Origin: Opitutaceae bacterium
GTDB taxonomy: Bacteria; Verrucomicrobiota; Verrucomicrobiia; Opitutales; Opitutaceae
Assembly (NCBI GenBank): GCA_016794625.1
Contig: JAEUGY010000084.1
Coordinates: forward strand, 1 to 64,000
Direction: 5' to 3'
DNA: 64,000 nt
Below, in pieces: positions 24,462 through 33,402 of this stretch. The notes beneath the pieces were generated by a model. That model did not search any database. It saw only the letters and a list, made by a program, of their open reading frames with translations, and was not told the DNA's origin. The stretch's first letter is position 1; the number at the start of each line of letters is the position of its first letter. Position numbers and translations under genes: made by a program.

Positions 24462-27400
24462 TTAAGGGGCGGGAGCCTTGGCCGGTGCCGGGGGCGGGGG
24501 AGGCGGGAAGGGGTGTTCGCGGAGCAACTCGTCGGTCATGTAAAAGTTGGTCCGGTCGGCGGTGGCGGCTCGCACGCGACTGACGGATTCGGCGGAGACC
24601 GGGGGGTGATCGTTCCCGAACGACTGGCGCACGTAGGTCAGCACCGCGGCGAGTTCGTTGTCATTCAACATGCCGCCAAAACCCATCATGGGCGGCACGC
24701 CCTTGCCCGGGTCGAAGAGCTGGCCATTGACCTCGATGGGTCCCCAGAGGCCCTTGAGCACGAGTTTGATCAGCCGCTCCTCGTTCTCGACCCAGTTGCT
24801 TCGCTCCAGAGGCGGATAAATCCCGGCGAGGCCCTTGCCGTCCGCCTGGTGACAGGTGGCGCAGTGACCGTCGCGAAGGTAAACCTCCTTGCCGATGGAG
24901 TAAACCCGGTTGTCCTCGCCGTCGAGTTGACGGGTCGGACCGTAGCGTTGCTGGGCTTCCGACTTGGGGGGTGCGGGGAACTCAAATTTCCCGGCAAGGA
25001 AAGACTGGGCCGCCGGATTGTCCGCGAATGCGCCGGGCTGGGTGCGCAGCCGTACGACTTCGTTCTTCAGCGTGGCTTCGAGGATCTGTTTTGTCACCGG
25101 TCCCATCCACGGATCCAGCGGCGCGCGCAGGGCTTCGAGCACGATCCGGGCACCGTCGACCGGGTCGAGCCACGAGGCGGCCACGATGGCTTCGAGTCGC
25201 ACCCGAGGGTGAGGGTCGCGGGTGGCTTGAAGGAAGAGGGAGGTTGCGCCGGGGACCTGATGGGCGGAGTGCCGCAGCACGTTCACCGCCGCGGCGCGCG
25301 CTTCGTGCCGCTGGGCGGAGAGCAGTCGCTTCAGCAGGGCGGCATCGGGTTGATTCTGCGCCCAGGTGGCCCAGAGCGCCTCGCAGAGGTGGTGTTCGAA
25401 CTCGGGGTCCTTCGGGTCCAGCTTCGCGACCCAGGCGCGCACGGCCGGAAGCACCTCGCGGGCGGGCCGGCCGCGGAGTTCACGGCGGGTGCGGTAGCGG
25501 GTGCGGTACTCCGGCAGCTTGAGATTTTCGAGCAACTCCGGGATCGACGCACCGGCCACCCGGGCCGGTTTCACGAGCGGCCGGTCCACGGCCGTGACCC
25601 GGTAGATGCGTCCATGTTCGTGGTCGCGATTCGGATCCCGGGCATTGTGCTGCATGTGCCCGATGAGCGCATTGTGCCAGTCGACGAAGTAGAGCGATCC
25701 ATCCGGGGCGAACTCGAGGTCGACGGGGCGGAAATTGGGGTTGTTCGAGGACACCAGATCTCCGGCCAGCTTGCCCTGGAAGCCGGCCCCGTCGTCGGCC
25801 ACGGAGGCCAGGCTGATGCCGAGGAATCCAATGCTGTTGCAGATCATGAACTGGCCCTGCATGGCCTCCGGAAAGTGACGGGAGGAGACAAACTCGGACC
25901 CCGAGGTGGGGCGTGACCGCTTGGGGACAAAGGTGCGGGTCTTGGGAATTTCAATGCCGAAGGGCATCCGGGCCGACAGGGGCAGGCCCCACCAGTTGAG
26001 GCCGTCGGACGCGTCGGAAATGAAAAGCTGTTCCCAGTGATCGAACGCGATGCCCCAGGGATTGTTGTAGTCGGCCTGACTATACCGCTCGAGACGGAAG
26101 CTCTTGGGATCGAAGCGCCAGACGCCGCCGTCATTGCAGCGCCGCGGACCATACGGGGTCTCCACCTGCGAGTGCAGGAAGCGTCCCTCGCAGAGGTAGA
26201 ACGCACCCGAGGCGTCCGCGCTGTAGGCGGAGATCGCGTGGTGGGTGTCGTGGGTGTCGAACCCGTGCAGCAGGATCTCCATCCGGTCCGCGCGGTCATC
26301 GTGGTTGTCGTCGACCAGCAGGCAGAGATTGGGTTCCTGGGACACGTAGACGCCCTCCGGGGCGAGTTCGAAGCCGATGGGCAGCTGAAGACCGGCGGCG
26401 AAGACCGTCTGTTTGTCCGCCCGGCCATCGCCGTTGGTGTCCTCAAAAATGAGGAGCTTGTCGTTCGGCCGCGCATCACCGGGGCGCCAGTGCGGATAGC
26501 TCGGCATGACGGCGACCCAGAGCCGGCCCCGGTTGTCGAAGGACATCTGGACCGGGTTTTGCAGATCGGGAAATTCCCGTTCCGAGGCGAAGAGCTCGAG
26601 CTTGAAGCCGTCCATCACCTTGGTCTGGGCGATCACCTCCTGGCCGCTGGCGTAGGTGATGGTGCCCATGGCGCCGCCGGGTTTGAAATTGGTCGGCACC
26701 GGTGGAAGCGTGTGGGTGCCGGTGTCGTCGACCTGCAGGTCGGACCGGCGGCCGGCGGCAACGTCGTGGATGAGGGCGTCGCGTCGCGCCATCATCTCGC
26801 GCGTTTTCCGGACCTCGTCGGGGTAGTTCTGAGGACCATACGGCGCGTACCGCTGACCGTGGGTGTGGACGCCGTTGATCAGATTGTAGTCATTGTTCCA
26901 CAGCCAGTTTTTCTCCAGCACCGCGGAGCGCACCAGGGCCGGGTCGGCCTGGGTGCGGCGGGCTTCGGCGCTGTAGAGCCCGTCGGCCAGCCAGCGGCCC
27001 AGCTCGGTGTAGCCGGCTTCGCTGGGGGCGAAGCCGTTGATGGTGAAGGTGAGGTCCTGGGGCCGGGCGTAGCGATCCCGGGAGAGGGCGAAGAGGTCGA
27101 TGAACGTGAGTCCGTGCCGGCTGGCCACCCGCCGCATGGCCTCGGTGTAGAGCGCCAGATTCTCGTTTTCCCGGGTGCCGTTGGGAAGGTCGCGCCGGGC
27201 GGAGAGGTTCTCAAAGGCGATCGGTGAGACGAGGATCAGGCGCGGCGCGGCTTCGCCGTTGTAGGCCTGGGAGAGGGTGTGAAGCACGAACGCCTCCAGT
27301 TCCGCCTCGTAGGCGCCGACTCCCGCGGGACCGTCAAAGGATTCGTTGTAGCCGAAGAATGCCACCACCGTGTCGGCCTTGACCGAGGTGAGCCACTGAT

Positions 27401-27827
27401 CGGATGTCGGGAAGAAGCCCTTGCCGTTGTGCAGCGCGTTCTGGGGGCGGAACGCCTCGGCGCCCGGAAACGCCCACGGCGAGGTGCGGGCCGGGTGCGG
27501 TCGATAGCCGGGGGTGTCACCGGGACGACCGAAATTGCGGATGATCAGTTTGCGGTCGGGGTAGCGCAGGTGGAGCTCGGTTTCGAGCAGCCCGTAATAG
27601 AGGTCCCTCTCGGCCAGTCCGTTGCCCAGGAAGGCAATCCGTTCGCCCTGCCCGGGACTGGCGGCGGTCGGCGCCCGACGCACGACCGCGGGGACCGGCT
27701 GGGGGAGCGCGGCGTGCGTGGCGGTGTCGGGCAGGTCCCCGGCCGTTTGGGCCCGGGTCGAGGGTAGGGCGGCGAGGACGAGGAGGCCAAACGAAAGGCG
27801 GATCGAGGCGGGGCGGAGACGAATCAT
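24462..27827 (-). CDS. multidomain secreted protein: SGNH hydrolase-like + PVC-type dehydrogenase propeller + HEAT + cytochrome c
   Basis: 1121 aa from the ATG at 27827, which opens a signal peptide (RLSFGLLVLAALPSTRAQ). Residues ~60-330 form an SGNH/GDSL-like domain (GERIAFLGNGLAERDLYYGL, then VAFFGYNESFDG), in which the usual GDS serine is replaced by Asn. Then a membrane-bound-dehydrogenase-type beta-propeller (QNPVQMSFDNRGRLWVAVMP, EDTNGDGRADKQTVFAAGL, VDLEFAPDGSLYFVDWHN), HEAT-like helices (HEARAAAVNVLRHSAHQVP), and a C-terminal class I cytochrome c with heme motif CATCH (RDGHCATCHQADGKGLAGIYP) and axial Met near PPMMGFGG. Such fusions are a hallmark of Planctomycetota/Verrucomicrobiota; periplasmic oxidation of a sugar or alcohol is suspected, not shown. 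Confidence 0.9.
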   Translation of the reverse strand: MIRLRPASIRLSFGLLVLAALPSTRAQTAGDLPDTATHAALPQPVPAVVRRAPTAASPGQGERIAFLGNGLAERDLYYGLLETELHLRYPDRKLIIRNFGRPGDTPGYRPHPARTSPWAFPGAEAFRPQNALHNGKGFFPTSDQWLTSVKADTVVAFFGYNESFDGPAGVGAYEAELEAFVLHTLSQAYNGEAAPRLILVSPIAFENLSARRDLPNGTRENENLALYTEAMRRVASRHGLTFIDLFALSRDRYARPQDLTFTINGFAPSEAGYTELGRWLADGLYSAEARRTQADPALVRSAVLEKNWLWNNDYNLINGVHTHGQRYAPYGPQNYPDEVRKTREMMARRDALIHDVAAGRRSDLQVDDTGTHTLPPVPTNFKPGGAMGTITYASGQEVIAQTKVMDGFKLELFASEREFPDLQNPVQMSFDNRGRLWVAVMPSYPHWRPGDARPNDKLLIFEDTNGDGRADKQTVFAAGLQLPIGFELAPEGVYVSQEPNLCLLVDDNHDDRADRMEILLHGFDTHDTHHAISAYSADASGAFYLCEGRFLHSQVETPYGPRRCNDGGVWRFDPKSFRLERYSQADYNNPWGIAFDHWEQLFISDASDGLNWWGLPLSARMPFGIEIPKTRTFVPKRSRPTSGSEFVSSRHFPEAMQGQFMICNSIGFLGISLASVADDGAGFQGKLAGDLVSSNNPNFRPVDLEFAPDGSLYFVDWHNALIGHMQHNARDPNRDHEHGRIYRVTAVDRPLVKPARVAGASIPELLENLKLPEYRTRYRTRRELRGRPAREVLPAVRAWVAKLDPKDPEFEHHLCEALWATWAQNQPDAALLKRLLSAQRHEARAAAVNVLRHSAHQVPGATSLFLQATRDPHPRVRLEAIVAASWLDPVDGARIVLEALRAPLDPWMGPVTKQILEATLKNEVVRLRTQPGAFADNPAAQSFLAGKFEFPAPPKSEAQQRYGPTRQLDGEDNRVYSIGKEVYLRDGHCATCHQADGKGLAGIYPPLERSNWVENEERLIKLVLKGLWGPIEVNGQLFDPGKGVPPMMGFGGMLNDNELAAVLTYVRQSFGNDHPPVSAESVSRVRAATADRTNFYMTDELLREHPFPPPPPPAPAKAPAP

Positions 27828-27968
27828 GGGTCGGGGACGGGACGTCGACGTTGCTCGCGGAAGCAACCCGTCCCGGCGCCGAAGGGCAAGGGAATCTGTG
27901 GAGGAGGTCAGGGCAGGCGGCAAACCCGACCCGAGCGGTCCGGCAAACCCGACCGTCGCCCCGCCGCA

Positions 27969-29498
27969 CTATCGATGCAAGGAGGCAACCCGGCTGGTGC
28001 GACGATCGACCTCCGGCGCGGTCGCCGGTGCGGCTTCCACCGGACCCCGCGCGGCGGGCGTGGGCCGTGCGCGACCCTTGACCAAGGAGCCGAGCTGGTC
28101 GACGACCCGGTCGAGCGCGAACGCCTGGGCGTTGAGTTCCTGCGCGGCGGCGGCGGACTCCTCGGCGGTGGCGGCCGTTGTCTGCGTGGCCGAATCCATG
28201 TGGGTGATCGCGGTCAGAACCTGCGTAATGCCCTGGCTCTGTTCGTTGGACGCGGCGGCGATTTCGCCGACGAGATCGTCCACGCGATGGGCGCTGGTGG
28301 CGATCTGACGCAGGTTTTCGTCGACCTCGCGACTGATGGAGACGCCGTGTTCGCTCTTGGCAATGGAGTCCTGGATCTTGTCGGCCGTCTCCTTGGCCGC
28401 GGTGGCCGAGCGCTGGGCGAGGGCGCGGACCTCGTCGGCGACGACGGCGAAGCCGGCGCCGGCCTCCCCGGCGCGGGCCGCTTCGACCGCGGCGTTGAGG
28501 GCGAGCAGGTTCGTCTGGAAAGCGATTTCGTCGATCGTCTTGATGATCTTCGCGATGTTGTCGGACGACGACTTGATCGCATCCATGGCCTCGTTCATCG
28601 CCTTCATCTTGGCTGTGCCGGTGTCGGCCGCGGACCGCGTCTCGTTGGCGGAGGACTTGGCGGAGGCTGCGGAGTCGGCGTTGCGTTTGGTCATGGCCGA
28701 GATCTCTTCCAGCGAGGCGTTGGTCTCCTCTAGCGAGGCGGCGAGTTCGGAGGCGCCTTGGGCGAGGCTCTGACTGGCGGTGTTGATTTCAGTGGCGGCG
28801 GCGCTGACCTGCCGCGATCCCTGGGAGAGCTCGGAGGTGACGCCGGTCAGCACGCGGTTGGTGCTTCGGGTGATGAGCCAGGCGATGAAGAAGCCCGCGA
28901 TAAGAGCGGTGGATACACCGCAGACGATGACCAGGCGCGTCTGCCGGATGCTGGCTTCCGAGCGCGCGGTGGAGATGCGACCGAGTTCCCGGCTCTGGTC
29001 GACGGCGGTGCGGAGGGCCGTGATGTAGGCCTGATAGACCGGGTAGAGTTCGTTCTCGAGGGCGGCACGGGCCTCGTCGCTGCGGCCCTCCCGACTCAAG
29101 GCGAGGATGGAGACCCGCTTGTCGCGGTAGGGGGGACGACGTTTCTTGATGGCATCGTACGAGGCCTTCTCTTCATCGGTGACGAGCAGGGCTTCATACT
29201 GCTGGTAGAGCTCGGTCAGGGTGGCGCTCTTGGCCTCCATTTCCTTTTCGATCGCGAGCTTGCGCTCCTTGCCGGTGGCGAGGTGATGCTGGGTGGTGTT
29301 GATGAAGTTCTCCTTCACCAGGGATTCGACCTGACTGAGCAACACAATGCCCGGGATGGCGCGGTTCGAGACCGTGTGGGTGGCCTGCTGGATGGTCTGG
29401 ATACGAGTATAGGCGAGTCCGCCCAAAGTGGCCGTGATCAATATCACGATGCCGAAGCCGACGATGAGCCGGCGGCCGATGGTCCATTGGTTTGTCAT
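27969..29498 (-). CDS. methyl-accepting chemotaxis protein
   Basis: 509 aa from the ATG at 29498; the frame extends to 29585 but the extension is not hydrophobic or conserved. Topology: TM1 (LIVGFGIVILITATLGGLAY), a periplasmic four-helix-bundle sensor (~residues 30-185, 4HB_MCP type), TM2 (LVIVCGVSTALIAGFFIAWL), then a long coiled-coil signalling domain with the hairpin tip EIAFQTNLLALNAAVEAAR plus AGEAGAGFAVVADEVRALAQ that binds CheA/CheW. The ligand is unknown. No che genes are nearby. The C-terminus has no NWETF-like CheR tether. Confidence 0.96.
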   Translation of the reverse strand: MTNQWTIGRRLIVGFGIVILITATLGGLAYTRIQTIQQATHTVSNRAIPGIVLLSQVESLVKENFINTTQHHLATGKERKLAIEKEMEAKSATLTELYQQYEALLVTDEEKASYDAIKKRRPPYRDKRVSILALSREGRSDEARAALENELYPVYQAYITALRTAVDQSRELGRISTARSEASIRQTRLVIVCGVSTALIAGFFIAWLITRSTNRVLTGVTSELSQGSRQVSAAATEINTASQSLAQGASELAASLEETNASLEEISAMTKRNADSAASAKSSANETRSAADTGTAKMKAMNEAMDAIKSSSDNIAKIIKTIDEIAFQTNLLALNAAVEAARAGEAGAGFAVVADEVRALAQRSATAAKETADKIQDSIAKSEHGVSISREVDENLRQIATSAHRVDDLVGEIAAASNEQSQGITQVLTAITHMDSATQTTAATAEESAAAAQELNAQAFALDRVVDQLGSLVKGRARPTPAARGPVEAAPATAPEVDRRTSRVASLHR

Positions 29499-29840
29499 GA
29501 CGGAAGAAGGGGACGCGGGAGGCGTCGGTTCCGGCCTACCAACGGACGAAGCGAGGGCGACTTGAGGGCCGTGAATGCAGTTCAATCGCAGGAGTCGTCG
29601 GGGGCCTCTTGTCGCAGTTCATTGGGGGGAAGCCCGGGCTGGCGCGGATCCACTTCGATGCGCTGATGCGAGCGTAACCGTTTTCGTAATTAATTACTTA
29701 TAAGACGTATAAGTGATTCGGGGGAGCGCCCGTGACGTCGGACGGTGGTCCCCCGCGTACCGCGGTAGATCGCCGGCTCCGCGGCTAAGAAAATTGCCGA
29801 TGGGCGGATGACCGGGACGCCGGCGCCGGTGATTTGAGGG
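29499..29840. other. 342-bp intergenic region, AT-rich core with two palindromes
   Basis: Between the chemoreceptor start and a TPR-tail fragment. Mostly featureless GC-rich DNA except for an AT-rich patch around 29686-29714, described separately. No gene is seen. Confidence 0.6.
29686..29714. promoter_or_regulatory. adjacent palindromes upstream of the chemoreceptor
   Basis: GTAATTAATTAC (29686-29697) is a perfect 12-bp palindrome. It abuts ACTTATA-AGACG-TATAAGT (29696-29714), a perfect 7-bp inverted repeat with a 5-nt spacer. In DNA this GC-rich such AT palindromes stand out, and they lie about 190 bp upstream of the chemoreceptor start. They could be a regulator site or promoter; the binding protein is unknown. 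Confidence 0.35.
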
Positions 29841-30011
29841 CTAGAACAGCGGGTCGCCGTTCTTCGGATCCGCCAGCATGGCTTCATACCGGGGATCGCC
29901 CCGCAACGCGGCAAAGGCGGAGTCGTTGCGCAGGGCGGCCACGGTGTCGATGCCGGGTCCGCGCAGGCCGCCGGTCAATTCCTCGATGGCGATCTCCTGG
30001 TCACCGATCAT
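29841..30011 (-). pseudogene. C-terminal fragment of a TPR-repeat protein
   Basis: A 56-residue frame (ATG at 30011, stop at 29841) reading IEELTGGLRGPGIDTVAALR, then FAALRGDPRYEAMLADPKNG and ending DPLF. This matches the way TolB/adenylate-cyclase-type TPR proteins of Opitutaceae end (DP-x-F-x-x-LR-x-DPRF...LLADPKN). The rest of such a protein is absent, so this looks like a remnant left by deletion. It is too short to be a functional TPR domain. Confidence 0.5.
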
Positions 30012-30054
30012 TGATTACACCCGCGCGAGGGGTGCACGATGGATCGCAAGCGTC

Positions 30055-30681
30055 CTAGCCTTCGAGCTCGTCCTCGTCGAACTCCGGCGGCTTGATTTCG
30101 CGGAGCAGGCGGTCGAGTTCCTCCCGGGTGGGATTGCGGATGGACACGACCGTCAGCAGGGACTCCCCGGCCGGGAGCGCCGCCTTCACCTGGGTGCCGG
30201 CGGTGAGGCCGAGCACCGCGGAGGCCAGCGGCGAATGGTGGGGCAGGCACTCGATGCCCGTCTCGGGATCGGTCGCGGTTTCGCCGTGGGTGGTGATGAG
30301 AAAGGTGAACCGATGAAGACGCCGGGTGGCCACGTCCTGCTTTTCGAGGGTCGTGACATGACCGAGCTGGAGGGTCGCGGTCGGTTTGGTCAGCCAGCCG
30401 GTGGGATCGACCTCGATGAAGGTATTGCGGGCCACGAACCGATCGAGCGCGGTCATCTTCCGATCCACGGCCCGGATCGCATCCTTCGCGGCCTTGAAGC
30501 CAAAGTTCTCGCGCAGATCGCCCTGGCTGTGGGCCTCGACCTTGTCCTTGACCAGTCCGACTCGCTTGGCCTTGAGCGCCTCAAACTCCTCGGCCAGCAC
30601 GCGATTGTACCCCGGCCGGACATAGATCGTCGTGGCCTGCGGCGTCGGGAGACGGAAGATCCGTTTTCGGGAGAACGACAT
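30055..30681 (-). CDS. GreA/GreB-family transcription factor-like protein
   Basis: 208 aa. The N-terminal half resembles the Gre coiled coil (FEALKAKRVGLVKDKVEAHS, then QGDLRENFGFKAAKDAIRAV, with the GDLREN tip expected to enter the RNA polymerase secondary channel). The C-terminal half resembles the FKBP-like Gre domain (HHSPLASAVLGLTAGTQVKA). It is longer than GreA (~158 aa) and carries an extra N-terminal segment (RKRIFRLPTPQATTIYV), so it is a Gre relative rather than the housekeeping factor. It borders the low-GC restriction-modification island. Confidence 0.85.
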   Translation of the reverse strand: MSFSRKRIFRLPTPQATTIYVRPGYNRVLAEEFEALKAKRVGLVKDKVEAHSQGDLRENFGFKAAKDAIRAVDRKMTALDRFVARNTFIEVDPTGWLTKPTATLQLGHVTTLEKQDVATRRLHRFTFLITTHGETATDPETGIECLPHHSPLASAVLGLTAGTQVKAALPAGESLLTVVSIRNPTREELDRLLREIKPPEFDEDELEG

Positions 30682-30889
30682 GCGACGCAGGCCAGCAAGG
30701 CGCCCGGGCGACGGAAAGGCAATCCGCGGCTGGCCTCGCGCCTGCGGGCGGGACTGGTGCGCGGCTCAAGTGTGGCGCCTCTCCATACCTCTTTCCAGCA
30801 GATCATCCCCGTCGCTGGGGAGCAGCGGAGAAACTTCGGGATCCGATCTCCGAGGCGTTTCCCAAACGACTCGTCAACTCTGGGTTGGC

Positions 30890-31711
30890 TCAGCCGCTTT
30901 CCGTCGATTCAAAGTATTCTCCGTCGAAGGTGAGCCTCGCGTCAGCGGCGCTCGGCTCTTCCAACAACATATTTTCTCTCGTAGTCGAAGGCTCACTCGC
31001 CAAATGCGCACCCAGTCTTGTGAGTAGGCTCCTGAACGAGGTGTGCGGGCACAAATTTCTGGACTCCCCTGATGCGCTGCCTCCAACAGCCACCAAAACG
31101 GAAGCGCAGGCATATAGTTGATGCTGCACCATTCGTTCACACATGAGTCTCATGCGTTGCTGGTATGAAGCGTTGCGAAATGCCTTGTCGGCTGGGAAGT
31201 GAGGGGAGCTTTCCTTCACCGGTTTCCGAGAACCCTCCGCATCTTCTACGAGAATGAAGTAGCCCAAGAAAGGAGATGCTCCCGCGCCGAATAGCCCTTC
31301 GCTTTGAGCCTTCCGGAAATCGTAGGCACTCCCCAACGCTTCCTCACATCGATTGTTTGCATTGTTACCGAACGACGGTCCGCAAAGCGACTTCAGTTCG
31401 AGTGCCGCAAGCAGACGTCCTTCGTGCAAGATCACTAGATCCCACAACTTGGTCGGTCGGAAATGTCCCGGCAACCCGACCAGCGCACGCTTGCGGTGTA
31501 CTTCTACAGCCGCGCCCGCATTCCGTTGGACCACATCGACGATCATGTCCCGAAAGGAATCCAGCGCCTTTCCACCGGTCACTTTGCTTCGATTGCCCGA
31601 ATCAACCCGACCCGTTGCAAGCTGCTTTTCAGCGGCCTTGTCACGCCCTAACCAGAAGGCTTTGACGGCTTGCGCGAGTCGAACCTCGTAGGAAACACGA
31701 GACCTTTTCAT
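30890..31711 (-). CDS. type II restriction endonuclease, XhoI/PaeR7I family
   Basis: 273 aa. PaeR7I-family landmarks: GRVDSGNRSKVTGGKALDSF, then LPGHFRPTKLWDLVILHEG, then LAALELKSLCGPSFGNNANN, then RCEEALGSAYDFRKAQ and SPFLGYFILVEDAEGS. The PD-(D/E)xK catalytic residues can be read as Asp91, Glu105 and Lys107 (WDLVI...ALELKS). XhoI and PaeR7I cut CTCGAG, so the same target is expected but not proven. The ATG overlaps the stop of the methyltransferase gene (ATGA), giving translational coupling after the protective enzyme. GC content is visibly lower than in the flanks. Confidence 0.93.
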   Translation of the reverse strand: MKRSRVSYEVRLAQAVKAFWLGRDKAAEKQLATGRVDSGNRSKVTGGKALDSFRDMIVDVVQRNAGAAVEVHRKRALVGLPGHFRPTKLWDLVILHEGRLLAALELKSLCGPSFGNNANNRCEEALGSAYDFRKAQSEGLFGAGASPFLGYFILVEDAEGSRKPVKESSPHFPADKAFRNASYQQRMRLMCERMVQHQLYACASVLVAVGGSASGESRNLCPHTSFRSLLTRLGAHLASEPSTTRENMLLEEPSAADARLTFDGEYFESTESG

Positions 31712-33402
31712 GATGCATCGATGACCGTTGCCCCGGTTGGTGCCAAGCGTGTCCAGTCTCTATAAGTGAAGCCATAGAGCTCGCGCACAGCATCATCCAT
31801 CGCGGTTTGATCGCGCTGCAGCGACGCGATCGAAAGCTGCGACCGCAACTTTTCCGAAACGTCCGCCCAGCACGGGATACAGATCCGTCTTAGGTATTGC
31901 GCTTGGAACCGCAGGTGCCCCCCACGCATCCGTGGACTGTAGGCTGACACAAACGCGAAAGCGACGCGGCTCGACAGTACGGCCTGCAGGGCGTGTAGGT
32001 CCCAAGTGCCGGAAGTAATGTGGTAAAGATTGTGGTGTGGGTAGAGCTTACCCTCCTCGAAGACCACGTGCGCCGAGCCCTTGATGTCTGGTATCAAGAG
32101 TTTTGGGCACGAGGTGAGAGTTGCATGTATCCGATCTATCGTTCGGTACCATGCATGCGGAGTTCGCGCCGCCACGTTCCGGCCAGCAATGCTATCTCGA
32201 TGCTTTTCCACATATGCGGCGAAGCGAGGGTATTTTCGGAGATCGACCACGGTCCCGTCGTCTTCAAAGGGATTGAGCACCCATCTGCCCTGCCACTCGA
32301 CGCGGCCGGAGCGAATGTCGCGCGTCGTCACCAATGGCAGCTTGCGAGAGTCTTCCACGTCCAGGTTATGGCCGATGAAAACGGCATCCGCACCCGTCGC
32401 GACGCCGATTCCAACGCGCACACCGGCTTCTTCCATAGCAGGAAGACGCTGTTCTAGCCCGCGCAACAGATCCATGTATCCCAGTTCATCAAACGACCAC
32501 GGACTCTCACCTCGGACCGAGTTCGTGCAAACCGAGACGGCCGCATGTTCCGCCCTCCCTCGAAGAGCCTGCGCGAGCCGGCGCAGCACTTCAGCATTCA
32601 CCTCAGGTCGAAATGCCACTCTTGTCACTTTTCCAGGCCCGCGGCGGATGATTGTCACAGCGGGATACGCGTCCACCTCGTCGAAAAATGCAGGACAGCC
32701 GGTGAAGTCTACGTACGTATCCATATGGTACGATTCAGTCACCATCGCTCTGAGTGGGCCGCCGTAGCGGTTCTTCATCCAACGATCGGCACAGATGAAG
32801 CCGAGCCGTCCCTCGGTGCGCAAAAGTCCGAGCGATTTCTCGATGAAAGCCACGTACAGATCTGCGCGATCAAACAGCGATGGCCATCGGCCTCGGTATA
32901 GCCGCAGGAGGTCTTTCGGCAAGTCTTCCAGACGCAAGTAGGGAGGGTTGCCCACAATGTGACTGAAGTCCGCTGCGAGCGGCACCGTGAGGAAGTCGGC
33001 GTGGACCAACCACTGATCCAGCAACACATCAGCTGTGGGTCGGCTCCAGCCGTGCTCGCCCAAAAGCTCATGCATCCTTTCGCGGCAAATGGCCAAAGCG
33101 GAAAGGCTTACTTCAACCGCTCGGATGGAACCTGAAATACTCAGGTCGTTGGGTTGGCTTTGGCGAAGTAGTCGGCGCACCGCGGGAACTAAGAAATCGC
33201 CTTCGCCGACAGAAGGTTCGAGCAAACGACTTCCAGTCAGATCCGCCTCGCCGTCCCAACCCATGAGATCCAAGATGAACTCCGCCACTTCGGGTTTGGT
33301 GTGGATAGCGCCGCGCGAAGCTGCATCGGAATCCGAGAAATATGCCACTGCATCCTTAGTCGGTGAAGTTGTTTCAAACAGATCGGCTTGGATGGAATGC
33401 AT
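31708..33402 (-). CDS. type II N6-adenine DNA methyltransferase (PaeR7I/XhoI-type)
   Basis: 564 aa from the ATG at 33402; the frame begins at 33429. S-adenosylmethionine motif I reads RLLEPSVGEGDFLVPAV and the catalytic motif IV is NPPY (IVGNPPYLRLEDLPKDL). RADLYVAFIEKSLGLLRTEG and GRLGFICADRWMKNRYG match gamma-type Eco57I/TaqI-like adenine methyltransferases. A C-terminal target-recognition region follows. It is the first gene of the pair, so methylation precedes the nuclease. Expected to methylate the adenine in CTCGAG. Lower GC than its surroundings suggests horizontal transfer. Confidence 0.93.
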   Translation of the reverse strand: MHSIQADLFETTSPTKDAVAYFSDSDAASRGAIHTKPEVAEFILDLMGWDGEADLTGSRLLEPSVGEGDFLVPAVRRLLRQSQPNDLSISGSIRAVEVSLSALAICRERMHELLGEHGWSRPTADVLLDQWLVHADFLTVPLAADFSHIVGNPPYLRLEDLPKDLLRLYRGRWPSLFDRADLYVAFIEKSLGLLRTEGRLGFICADRWMKNRYGGPLRAMVTESYHMDTYVDFTGCPAFFDEVDAYPAVTIIRRGPGKVTRVAFRPEVNAEVLRRLAQALRGRAEHAAVSVCTNSVRGESPWSFDELGYMDLLRGLEQRLPAMEEAGVRVGIGVATGADAVFIGHNLDVEDSRKLPLVTTRDIRSGRVEWQGRWVLNPFEDDGTVVDLRKYPRFAAYVEKHRDSIAGRNVAARTPHAWYRTIDRIHATLTSCPKLLIPDIKGSAHVVFEEGKLYPHHNLYHITSGTWDLHALQAVLSSRVAFAFVSAYSPRMRGGHLRFQAQYLRRICIPCWADVSEKLRSQLSIASLQRDQTAMDDAVRELYGFTYRDWTRLAPTGATVIDAS

